DNA of 48,952 nucleotides from the NCBI RefSeq assembly GCF_014843825.1, contig NZ_JHQR01000204.1, positions 1 through 48,952 on the forward strand. Reading direction: 5' to 3'. Source of the stretch: Mesorhizobium silamurunense (lineage in GTDB: Bacteria; Pseudomonadota; Alphaproteobacteria; Rhizobiales; Rhizobiaceae). Below the pieces are notes generated by a model. That model did no database searches. It saw only the letters and a list, made by a program, of their open reading frames with translations, and was not told where the DNA came from. How positions within the stretch are numbered: position 1 is the first letter of the stretch; every line of letters starts with the position of its first letter. Below are positions 41,862-48,952 of the stretch, piece by piece. Made by a program: the position numbers and the translations under genes.

Positions 41862-43448
41862 TCAATTCTCCGTCTTGGGCAAGAGATAGCCGGCAGTCGA
41901 ATGGTCGGACACGAGATAGCGGGCGGCAACCGCTTTGATCTGATCGGGGGTGACCTTGCGGATGCGGTCCGGCCATTCCTCGACATCTTTTACGGTGCCG
42001 CCGATGGCAAGCGTCGAGCCATACATGTTGGCGAGATAGTCCTGTTCGTCTTGGGCGAAGATCAACGTGCGGACATAGCGGTCTTTGGCGTTGTCCAGCT
42101 CCTCGCTGGTGACACCATCCTTGGCGATGCGGGCGACTTCGGCATCGGCCGCGGCTTTTAGGTCGGCAAGGCTTGCACCGCCGCGCGGCGAGCCGTGGAC
42201 GGTGAACTGGGCGTCATCCAGCATTTCGCCCTGAAACGAGGCGCTGGCCTCGGTGGCTATTCCCTGTTTCAACACCAACTGCTGATAGAGCCGGCTGCGG
42301 TTGCCGCCGCCGAGGATCTCGGCCAGCAGGTCGAGCGCCTCGGCCTCGCCATGCTCGGCCGTCCGATAAGACGGCACCACCCAACGCGTCGAAAAGCTCG
42401 GCACCGACACGCGCGCGTCACTGAGCGTCACCGTGCGCTTAGTGCTCTGCTCCGGCTCGACCGGCCGGACTCGCGGCAGCAGCTCGGGTCCGCGCGGAAG
42501 CTTGCCATAGGTCTTCTCGGCCAGCGCCTTCACAGTCTCCGGTTCGACATCGCCCGCCACCACCAGCACGGCGTTGTTGGGGTTATAATATTTGTTGTAG
42601 AAGGCGATGGCGTCGGCGCGGTTAAGCTGCTCCATCTCCTGCATCCAGCCGATGATCGGGATGCGATAGGGGTGGTTCTGCCATAACGTCGCGTCGACCT
42701 CCTCTTCCAGCACTGCCTGCGGATTGTTGTCGATGCGCCAGCGGCGCTCCTCCAGGATCACGTCGCGCTCGGTCTTGATATCATCGTCACTGAGGCTGAG
42801 GTTGCGCATACGGTCGGCCTCGAAGCCCATCATCTGCTCCAACGCCGAGGGCGCCACTCTCTGGTAGAAGGCAGTAAAGTCGTAAAAGGTGAAGGCATTG
42901 TGCGAGCCGCCGATCTCGGCCACCGCGCGGTTCAGCTCGCCGGCGGCGTGATTGGCCGTGGCCTTGAACATCAAATGCTCGAAGAAATGCGCGATGCCGG
43001 ATTTCCCAATTGGTTCATCGGCGCTGCCGGCCTTGTACCACACCATATGGGTAACGATCGGCGCACGGTGATCGGGAATGACGACCACCTCCATGCCGTT
43101 GTCGAGCAGGAAATCTGTCACCTTGCCGTCATCTTTATCGGCCAGAACCGGAGCGGTTGCCGAGAGAACCAACGCGGTCGCAATGAATGCCCTGCGCAGC
43201 CAGTGAGACCGAAGTTCGATCGATGGCTCCCGTTGTGGTGGCGGGTCGACAGGCAAGGTTTGAGGCCAAGTGATTTGTTCCTCATTTTGAAGGGGCTTCG
43301 TCCCCGTCTCCTCTTGCGCGAGAAGGTGGATCGTCGCGCAATGCCGAGCCGGATGAGCAACCGTCTTCGTGTTGCCAGGCCTGGCTCGAGCATCATCTTC
43401 GGATTGGTCTGGGAGGCCTGCGGCAGTATTTTTTGGTGAGATGATCAT
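41862..43448 (-). CDS. M16-family zinc metallopeptidase, catalytic subunit (PqqL/processing-peptidase-like)
   Basis: A 528-residue exported zinc peptidase. After an unusual ~75-residue N-terminal extension comes a signal-like segment ([17 protein letters not shown]), then the M16 domain with inverted zinc motif H154-F-F-E-H158 in [12 protein letters not shown], and the downstream glutamate region. The second half carries the second M16 repeat. Start: ATG at 43448 with AAGGAG; the open frame continues upstream to 43628 but the sigma54 promoter lies inside that stretch, which excludes earlier starts. With the inactive partner it should form a periplasmic chamber protease that degrades small peptides. 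NifA-type control suggests work in bacteroids. The known case of an M16 enzyme (HrrP) cutting plant nodule peptides in Sinorhizobium makes similar use plausible. Confidence 0.92.
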   Translation of the reverse strand: MIISPKNTAAGLPDQSEDDARARPGNTKTVAHPARHCATIHLLAQEETGTKPLQNEEQITWPQTLPVDPPPQREPSIELRSHWLRRAFIATALVLSATAPVLADKDDGKVTDFLLDNGMEVVVIPDHRAPIVTHMVWYKAGSADEPIGKSGIAHFFEHLMFKATANHAAGELNRAVAEIGGSHNAFTFYDFTAFYQRVAPSALEQMMGFEADRMRNLSLSDDDIKTERDVILEERRWRIDNNPQAVLEEEVDATLWQNHPYRIPIIGWMQEMEQLNRADAIAFYNKYYNPNNAVLVVAGDVEPETVKALAEKTYGKLPRGPELLPRVRPVEPEQSTKRTVTLSDARVSVPSFSTRWVVPSYRTAEHGEAEALDLLAEILGGGNRSRLYQQLVLKQGIATEASASFQGEMLDDAQFTVHGSPRGGASLADLKAAADAEVARIAKDGVTSEELDNAKDRYVRTLIFAQDEQDYLANMYGSTLAIGGTVKDVEEWPDRIRKVTPDQIKAVAARYLVSDHSTAGYLLPKTEN

Positions 43449-43487
43449 GAGTTCTCCTTGGTCAGTGACGCGTTTGCGGATGACCGC

Positions 43488-43502
43488 GCATGTACCGTGC
43501 CA
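43488..43502 (-). promoter_or_regulatory. Sigma54 (-24/-12) promoter of the M16 peptidase operon
   Basis: Minus strand TGGCACGGTACATGC: full -24 TGGCACG, -12 ATGC, exact GG-N10-GC spacing, 40 bases before the start codon. It shares the ACGGTTTTC block with the S9 peptidase promoter, and is identical to the promoter at 34958, including downstream bases. Confidence 0.85.
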
Positions 43503-43564
43503 AATCAGAAAACCGTTGGTGGCAGCGTCATAAATCGGGCTCTGCTGTGTTGCGTATCCGACAT

Positions 43565-43580
43565 TGTCGGACATCGGACA
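43565..43580 (-). promoter_or_regulatory. NifA upstream activator site, perfect TGT-N10-ACA
   Basis: TGTCGGACATCGGACA is centred about 77 bp upstream of the sigma54 promoter. Another overlapping TGTCGG/CCGACA pair (CCGACATTGTCGG) surrounds it, making a locally palindromic region. Distance and match are as expected for NifA. Confidence 0.7.
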
Positions 43581-43628
43581 CCCCCGAACGCGAAGCGTTT
43601 GCGCCGATATCTTGCTCGTGCGGAACAC

Positions 43629-44650
43629 AAGCGGGTGCCGCGGAGGGGGATTAGGAAGCTTCTCGAATTGGCCGCGGCACTAAGAGGGTTGGATGAAAAC
43701 GATGATGGTCGCCGCAGAACGCTGTCGTCGACAGGCGGGCCAGGGTCGACGCTGAACGAGCAGAGAGTCAGGAGCCTGGCTGGTACGGAAGGGAGCTGGC
43801 CGCCAGGCTATTCGCAGTGGAGGTCGCGGAGAGGCGAGGGGAGCTTGGCGGGCCGACGTCGAGGAGGCGCGCAACGGCACCTGGCTAGATGTGACATCGC
43901 GGGGGTCTGGCCTCGGCAGCGTGGTTGATCAGTTGCCAGAGTTGTCCAAAGCTATCGAAGATCGCGAGGCAATCTGTGTACACCTCCCGACCAGATCGCG
44001 CGCTGCTAGACTAGACGCTGGGCCGTGCACCGAAGCCGACAAAGAGCGCGTAGCCGTTTTGAAAAACCAACAAAACAAGGCAGCGACGGGAGGTTCACTT
44101 GGCGGCGTGCCTTCTTCAATTTCCAGAGCGAACCATGAAACCACAATCGCCATCCTCAGGACGCTGAGACATTGCGGCCAATTGATCCTACATCGGCGGA
44201 TGCGAGGACGAAGCGGACTTGCCCAACGCCCTTTGCTCATCCCGCCGGGCGACCGCAGGCTGCAGCTGGTCGAGATTTGGTAAAAGGCGATAGACGGGCG
44301 GACGGCGATTGGTGGGGCGGCATGAGCAGCGCGCTCAATGTTTTACGCTTCGCCTCCAAAATCTAAATTCGCTGACAGAATCAAAGGCGATCCGAACCTT
44401 TGGCCGAGAGCGGGTTCGTATGGCACCGTCACAGCCGCATTGTGCGGCTGTAAAAGAACCCAGCCATCGTGCAACGCCTGCCTCAGCAAGGCTGGCTGAT
44501 TTTTCGGCTGCGTCCCGCAAGAGCCGGAAGCACGCGGCACGTCCCGGATGGGCTGACCCGCTCGACAAGAGTGGGCGAGAACATGGCTTGACAGGAAAAT
44601 CGGTCAACAGGTTGCTACAAGCCGTCGCGAATTCCTGAAACCAGGCTGTC
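43629..44650. other. About 1 kb without a recognisable gene
   Basis: Open frames on both strands (for example rightward 43891-44283) have no ribosome site or known motif. A perfect 8-bp hairpin, CAGCCGCA-TTG-TGCGGCTG, lies at 44432-44450, next to TGGCACCGTCACAGC at 44421. The latter has the GG-N10-GC spacing, but its -12 element is too poor to call a promoter. Probably decayed island sequence. Confidence 0.4.
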
Positions 44651-44659
44651 TGCAAAGAC

Positions 44660-44683
44660 AAGGGCGGGGTTGCTCCCGCCCTT
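44660..44683 (-). terminator. Terminator of the MucR-type gene
   Basis: AAGGGCGGG (44660-44668) pairs perfectly with CCCGCCCTT (44675-44683) around a 6-base loop. It lies 65 bases after the regulator's stop. The T run on the minus strand is interrupted (TTGTCTTTG), so termination may be partial or bidirectional. Confidence 0.65.
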
Positions 44684-44748
44684 TGATATTCCGCGCAGAT
44701 CATGCCGATGGCAGCAGCGCGCTCCAGAACGAATCTCGGTTGCCGAAA

Positions 44749-45213
44749 TTAAGCCGCGACCTTCTTGCGGGTCCGCTTCGCCGGCGCCGGCGTTTCCGGC
44801 TCCTTCGGTTTGCGGCCGAGCCCCATTGTCTTGGCCAAGGCCGAGCGCGCCGCGGCGTAACTCGGCGCGACCATGGGATAATCCGCCGGCAGGCCCCACT
44901 TGGCGCGATATTCATCCGGCGTCAGCCCATAGTGGGTCGACAGATGGCGCTTTAGCGACTTGAATTTCTTCCCGTCCTCAAGGGAGACGATGTAGTCCGG
45001 CGTCACCGACTTCCTGATTGGGACAGCAGGCTTCAGGACCATCGGCTCTTCTGCGGAGATGCTTCCGGCCGTGCCTTTCAGAGCCGCATGCACTTGGCCG
45101 ATCAGAGCAGGGAGGTCCCCCACTGGAACGGGATTGTTGGAGACATAGGCTGAGACGACATCGGCGGTGAGTTCGATGAGGGTGTCGATGTTTTTGTCGG
45201 CTTCTTCTGTCAT
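44749..45213 (-). CDS. MucR/Ros-family transcriptional regulator lacking the zinc cysteines
   Basis: A 154-residue MucR/Ros protein. The N-terminal part ([20 protein letters not shown]) is the oligomerisation region; the DNA-binding part reads [34 protein letters not shown] and GLGRK. In Ros the finger uses two cysteines (CLEC) and two histidines; here the cysteine positions are Ser and Asp (SLED) while both histidines remain (RHLSTH). Metal-free members of this family are known from Mesorhizobium (the Ml proteins), so the protein can still be functional. The family regulates exopolysaccharide, motility and symbiosis genes, and binds AT-rich DNA like an H-NS-type silencer. Start: ATG at 45213 with GGAG upstream; longer upstream frames are not conserved sequence. 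Confidence 0.9.
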   Translation of the reverse strand: MTEEADKNIDTLIELTADVVSAYVSNNPVPVGDLPALIGQVHAALKGTAGSISAEEPMVLKPAVPIRKSVTPDYIVSLEDGKKFKSLKRHLSTHYGLTPDEYRAKWGLPADYPMVAPSYAAARSALAKTMGLGRKPKEPETPAPAKRTRKKVAA

Positions 45214-45309
45214 GAAAATCTCCGGGCGGCATGAAACGTAGTCGGCGAAGCGTCGCTTCATAGTGGCGGTTGCCGCTGAAAGCAACAAGTGTCTCGAACA
45301 GGATTATTG

Positions 45310-45640
45310 CGATGCTTGTCCAGCATCGAGGTCTATAGCGCCGCATCCCACCGTCGTGCACGTTGACCCGCTCGGTGCTGGGTCGGAGTTTGCTTTGATT
45401 CTCGATCCCCTCCGTTTGAATTTTGCAAAATGAAAAAGCCGAAGGTGTTTCGCGCCGCTGAAGGCTTCGTATGTCGTCGGATACACGGCTTAAGCCATTC
45501 ATGGTCTCCATGATGCTTTCTGCCTTGGCATTTGTCGTGGGGATTCGCCACGCCCCAGGGAACCAACCAGGCCGCCAGCGCGAGCAAATTGCGATGGCAC
45601 CCGGCCACGGGTTGGGATCCACGGTCGGACGATCGACACA
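45310..45640 (-). pseudogene. Remnant of an IS3-family transposase (orfB end)
   Basis: Three frames on the minus strand spell successive blocks of an IS3-type integrase core: GVANPHD, then NAKAESIMETMN, then VYPTTYEAFSG. The family consensus is NPYDNAKAESFMKTLK followed by VYxTxYxxFxD. At least two frameshifts separate them and no terminal repeats are visible. The rest of the gap between the MucR-type gene and the peroxidase shows no gene. Confidence 0.65.
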
Positions 45641-45788
45641 GCCTTGGTGGCGGCTTCCGCCACTCAATGGCAGGCCGATCGAAGTCTGGCCGTCAGGCCC
45701 GGTCCTCTCCCGCCGTTGATCTAGCGCAGGGCGTTCACGAACCGCATATCCCACAATGGCTTCCGTGCACAACGCTCGGAGATCATTT

Positions 45789-46845
45789 ATGAAAATGCTA
45801 TTCACTACGATGGCTGTCGCCTTGCCGGTCGTCACTGCTTTTGCTGCGGAACCGATTTCCGCCGACCTCAGAGAAACGGCACTGGGCACTTTCAAGGCTT
45901 TGCCATCCACGACGCCGGCAGTCGCCAACAACCCGATCACACCGGAAAAGATCGCCCTCGGCAAGGCACTGTTCTTCGATCCGCGCGTCTCGGCGTCAGG
46001 CGTTTTGTCGTGCAACTCGTGCCACAACTTGGCCACCGGGGGCGACGACAATCTTGAAACCTCGATCGGCCATGGTTGGCAGAAGGGACCCCGCAACGCG
46101 CCGACGGTACTGAACGCTGTCTTCAACATCGCGCAGTTCTGGGATGGTCGCGCCGAAGACCTGAAGGCTCAGGCCAAGGGACCGATCCAAGCCGGTATCG
46201 AAATGGCCAACACACCAGATCAAGTGATCGCGACGCTCAAGTCGATGCCGCAATATGTCGATTGGTTCAATGCAGCTTTCACAGGTGAGGCCGATCGCGG
46301 CACCTTCGACAACTTGGCCAAGGCAGTTGAAGCCTTTGAGGGCGACATTGGTCACGCCGGCCCCCTTCGACGCCTTCCTCAATGGCGATGACGCCGGCAT
46401 GACTTCCGAACAGAAACAGGGCCTGGCGCTTTTCATTGAGAAAGGGTGCTCGTCCTGCCATGCCGGTGTCAACGTTGGTGGGCAGGACTTTTACCAATTC
46501 GGCCTTATGGAAAAGCCCAGCGCCGAGGTCCTGCCGGAAAAAGATAAGGGCCGCTTTGCCGTCACCAACACAGCTGACGATTCCCATGTTTTCCGCGCGG
46601 CACCGCTGCGCAACGTAGCACTCACCGCGCCATACTTTCATTCGGGGAAGGTTTGGGATCTAAAACAGGCCGTCGCCATCATGGGGACTACGCAGCTCGG
46701 CGAACAATTGAAGGAAGAAGAAGTCGACCTGCTCGTTGCCTTCCTTAACTCGCTGACCGGAAAGGTACCCGAGGTCGTCTTGCCCATCTTACCCGCCGAA
46801 ACGGCGACAACGCCTCGACCTGCATCGCAGATCTTAGGGAAATAA
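45789..46845 (+). pseudogene. Di-haem cytochrome c peroxidase (CcpA/MauG family), single-base frameshift
   Basis: The first frame starts at ATG 45789 (GGAGA upstream) with a signal peptide (MAVALPVVTAFAA), then the first haem site CNSCH in GVLSCNSCHNLATGG and the blocks FWDGRAEDL and PIQAGIEM. It goes out of frame at about 46340-46345, where GAGGGCGAC has one G too many. The second frame carries on with ATLVTPAPFDAFLNGD, the second haem site CSSCH, and APLRNVALTAPYFHSG. Repaired, the protein would have about 351 residues, normal for a periplasmic peroxidase that reduces hydrogen peroxide with electrons from cytochrome c. With only one fault, in a short G run, it is either a very recent pseudogene or a sequencing error. 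Confidence 0.85.
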
Positions 46846-46868
46846 ATGGCCGGAGCTGGCTACGGAAA

Positions 46869-46892
46869 GTCGCAATCATTCTTGATTGCGAC
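46869..46892 (+). terminator. Perfect hairpin after the peroxidase gene
   Basis: GTCGCAATCA and TGATTGCGAC form a perfect 10-bp stem with a TTCT loop, 24 bases after the peroxidase stop. No T run follows, so it may act as an RNA-stabilising end rather than a classical terminator. Confidence 0.45.
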
Positions 46893-47029
46893 CATTACTG
46901 GGACGAGACGATCGCGACCTCTTTGAGAAGGCAATGCCTGGCATGATCCCAAAGCGCAGACAATGCTTCCGTTGCCAGCTCGTTGCGATGGCATCATCCT
47001 AGGCATCTGGCGCGAGTCAGACCAAAGGG

Positions 47030-47130
47030 GTTCGAAAAGTTGGAGGATTGGCGCAGATACTACAACGAGGAGCGCCCATATGGGGCGATAGGGCACAAGG
47101 CCCCGATCGCCGGTCTCAGTCTGTGCCAAA
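47030..47130 (+). pseudogene. Scrap of an IS3-family transposase (C-terminus)
   Basis: One frame reads FEKLEDWRRYYNEERPYGAI followed by GHKAP. This is the typical C-terminal LxxWRxDYNxxRPHGxLGxxTP block of IS3-family orfB transposases. Only this end is left, with no inverted repeat visible. The surrounding 46893-47294 contains no other gene. Confidence 0.7.
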
Positions 47131-47294
47131 GTCAACGGCGTTTCACCGCCCAGTTCCGCTAATTCCCTGCACAGCCACCGGTTCGCTTTGCCAGAAGCTC
47201 TCTTGACTAATTGGCGGCGATGTACAGGGATTTCCCGAGAGCTTGGTTTCACACTGTGCAAAGGCCCGCTACGGCTGAGGGAGGGGAGGGGCGC

Positions 47295-47651
47295 TTGGAC
47301 GAGCACGATCCGAAGGAAGAGCTGATCGAGACGATTTTCCGCAACGGCACAATCACCGTCGTGGGCATCCTGCTTGCCTTTTCGCTCGGCTTCGTCACGC
47401 ATTGGGCGGCGAACCCCGTGCCATGGCGGCTCTACGATCTGTTCGCCGTTGTGCCGATCCTGGTCGGCATCGCGTTGCAGATGCGGGCGCTGTCCCTGCT
47501 GCTCGACATGAGTTCGCTGCGCCGACCCATTTACGAACGCGCCAACCGCATCTTCATGGCCGGCCTTATCCTGACCGCGTGCGGCGTCGGGCTGGCCATC
47601 CTGCTCGATGTCTTCGAGATGTCGGCGACGGGCACGCTGCCCGGCTCTTAA
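47295..47651 (+). CDS. Small inner-membrane protein of unknown function (about 118 aa)
   Basis: A protein with three hydrophobic helices: GTITVVGILLAFSLGFVTHW, then LFAVVPILVGIALQMRALSL, then FMAGLILTACGVGLAILLDV, and short polar ends. I place the start at TTG 47295, behind GAGGGGAGGGG, giving 118 residues (DEHDPKEELIETIF at the N-terminus). The open frame reaches back to 47211 (ATG) but that region has a different character. No family motif is recognised. It stands alone between remnants and the PfkB kinase, possibly at the chromosomal side of the island. Confidence 0.7.
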   Translation: MDEHDPKEELIETIFRNGTITVVGILLAFSLGFVTHWAANPVPWRLYDLFAVVPILVGIALQMRALSLLLDMSSLRRPIYERANRIFMAGLILTACGVGLAILLDVFEMSATGTLPGS

Positions 47652-48139
47652 CGGCCTGTCACTGCGCTTTGGCGCTGCCGCCCATCGCTGTCAGTCGATT
47701 ATTGCATACGCCGCAGGTCCGCAATTTGGCAGTGTCGCACCATTTGGCGCCTTTACCGCTGCCTTGGTTTCGCCGGACGCCGGCACCACTGATCGTAGGC
47801 GCGCAGCGGCACATCGCAATAGACCGGCAGTGGCGAGGCGAGGCCGAAGGGGCAAACGCCTGGCCGGTCGAACGCATCAATGCGATTTGCGGTTGTCGAT
47901 GCGCGCGCCAAGCCGCCAACGCCGACGGCGATGCCGATGCGACTAGACTTAGATTAGCGGATGTTAAATTTAGAGCGTTTCGGCTTGCCGGAAATTGGGG
48001 TCTCGGTGGCATAGCCCCGCATGGTTTTGGGGTGTTGGCAGGAAGACCGATGCGCGGGCGTGGATGGATCAAAGCGTTGCGTCAGGACGAGGCTCGGCAG
48101 GTGCGTGCGCGCATAGCCTGCACAACGGGAAGTAGGCTA
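47652..48139. other. 488-bp intergenic region, no gene seen
   Basis: Neither strand has a frame with a ribosome site or known motif; long frames reflect GC content. An AT-richer patch lies around 47940-47980 (ACTTAGATTAGCGGATGTTAA). I looked for a tRNA gene or attachment-site-like repeat that would mark an island end and found none. Confidence 0.45.
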
Positions 48140-48952
48140 CTAGTCCTTTGAATGTCCGGAATGGATCAGCCCCGCCTGCTCAGCCTCTTCGCGCAAATTC
48201 TGCCTCGGCCTTGGGCCGATTTGCTGGATGACCAGCCCGGCCGCCAGCGAGCCGAGATCGCCGCACTGCTTCAGGCTGCGGCCTTGCGTGTAGCCATGCA
48301 GGAAACCGGCGGCGTAGAGGTCACCGGCGCCTGTCGTGTCGACCAGGTCCTTGATCGTTGTCGCCTCGATGATAACGGTCTCGTCGCCGCGCACGATGAC
48401 CGAGCCCTTTTCCGAGCGGGTCACGGCCGCGATCCGGCAATCCTTGCGGATCTGCGCCAGCGCCTCGTCGAACGACGATGTCTGGTAGAGCGACTTGATC
48501 TCGTGGCTGTTGGCGAAGACGATATTGACGGTGCCCGAGCGCATCAGGTCGAGGAATTCGTCGCGGTAGCGGTCGACGCAGAACGAATCCGACAGCGTCA
48601 TCGACACTTCGCGCCCGGCGGCATGCGCCAGCTTCGCGGTCTGCCGGATCGCCTCCTTGGCGCGCGGCGGATCCCACAGATAGCCCTCGAAATAGGTGAC
48701 CTTGGCGCCGGCCGCCTTGTCGGCCTCGACGTCTTCCGGCCCGAGCTCGACGCAGGCGCCGAGATAGGTGTTCATCGAGCGCTCGCCGTCCGGCGTGACG
48801 AAGATCATCGAGCGCGCGGTCGGCGGCTCGCCCTTGAGCGGCCTCGTATCGAAGGCGACGCCCTGGGCCTGGATGTCGTGGGTGTAGATTTCGCCGAGCG
48901 CGTCGTTCGACACCTTGCCAAAGAAGGCGGCGCGGCCGCCGAAGCTCGCCAC
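48140..48952 (-). CDS. PfkB-family sugar/nucleoside kinase, 5' end outside the window
   Basis: At least 270 residues of a ribokinase-family (PfkB) kinase. The C-terminal signature and catalytic base are in DLVDTTGAGDLYAAGFL; substrate-side blocks GGRAAFFGKVSND and TPDGERSMNTYLGA are also seen. The frame is open to the window edge and the N-terminal substrate-binding part is missing, so the codon at 48952 is not the true start. In rhizobia such a gene is often annotated as an adenosine or sugar kinase. The sequence is compact with a high GC third position and looks like chromosomal core rather than island DNA. Confidence 0.9.
   Translation of the reverse strand: MASFGGRAAFFGKVSNDALGEIYTHDIQAQGVAFDTRPLKGEPPTARSMIFVTPDGERSMNTYLGACVELGPEDVEADKAAGAKVTYFEGYLWDPPRAKEAIRQTAKLAHAAGREVSMTLSDSFCVDRYRDEFLDLMRSGTVNIVFANSHEIKSLYQTSSFDEALAQIRKDCRIAAVTRSEKGSVIVRGDETVIIEATTIKDLVDTTGAGDLYAAGFLHGYTQGRSLKQCGDLGSLAAGLVIQQIGPRPRQNLREEAEQAGLIHSGHSKD

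Noticed and set aside
40460..43448. M16 genes as pqq biosynthesis (PqqL/PqqF) genes
   Set aside because: No pqqABCDE genes are near and the pair has the general M16B catalytic/partner arrangement with export signals.
43565..43640. Start of the M16 peptidase at the upstream ATG (43628)
   Set aside because: That extension would contain the NifA site and the sigma54 promoter; ATG 43448 has a good ribosome site just downstream of them.
44421..44435. TGGCACCGTCACAGC as another sigma54 promoter
   Set aside because: Spacing fits, but the -12 element (CAGC) is poor, there is no upstream activator site and no gene follows.
1..48952. CRISPR arrays, rRNA or tRNA genes, nod boxes
   Set aside because: No regularly spaced repeats, no rRNA or convincing tRNA cloverleaf, and no nod-box consensus were found on reading both strands by eye.

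Overview
The window looks like part of a symbiosis island or integrative element of a Mesorhizobium-like alphaproteobacterium (Rhizobiales). The support is high-GC coding sequence, many decaying insertion sequences, a qseC/qseM/traR/fseA-type conjugation-control cluster of the kind known from ICEMlSym, a MucR/Ros-type regulator, and several sigma54 (-24/-12) promoters, most with NifA-like upstream sites. No nod, nif, fix, integrase or transfer-apparatus gene is present here, so the genus is inferred. The right edge ends in a PfkB-family kinase gene and the left edge in a short-chain dehydrogenase; both run off the window.

Layout. 0.3-6.9 kb: an ABC exporter whose last codons were replaced by a 1541-bp insertion sequence carrying a passenger gene, a second insertion sequence with a frameshifted transposase, and scraps of glxA-, metK- and IS110-type genes. 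6.9-13.5 kb: catabolic genes (DapA-family lyase, aldehyde dehydrogenase, FAD amine oxidase, LysR regulator, two short-chain dehydrogenases). 13.7-17.9 kb: a tightly coupled three-gene operon encoding a ComEC-like metallo-beta-lactamase, an E2-E1-JAB fusion protein and a four-helix membrane protein. I consider this the most interesting system in the window, probably a ubiquitin-like conjugation defence cassette without a visible ubiquitin-like protein or CD-NTase. 18.6-22.3 kb: MttB-family methyltransferase, HpbD-type betaine epimerase and a GlxA-type regulator, pointing to (hydroxy)proline betaine catabolism.

22.7-25.0 kb holds an intact traR-like gene, a dead fseA, and an intact divergent qseM/qseC pair with palindromic operators. 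A second, complementary copy at 33.2-34.9 kb has a dead luxR, an fseA split by exactly one +1 frameshift at a possible programmed site, and a dead qseM. Between and after them lie an OmpW-type porin, the collapsed remains of a tandem S9-peptidase/ompW duplication, an S9 peptidase, two CaiB/BaiF CoA-transferases, another outer-membrane barrel, a dCTP-deaminase pair, a GabD-type dehydrogenase and a two-gene M16 peptidase operon. Good -24/-12 promoters precede the S9 peptidase, the M16 operon, a putative ~110-nt small RNA and a 24-residue ORF upstream of the barrel gene. This suggests that nitrogen-fixation control recruits peptidases and envelope proteins in the bacteroid.

The last 4 kb contain the MucR-type regulator, a frameshifted cytochrome c peroxidase, IS3 remnants, a small membrane protein and the PfkB kinase.
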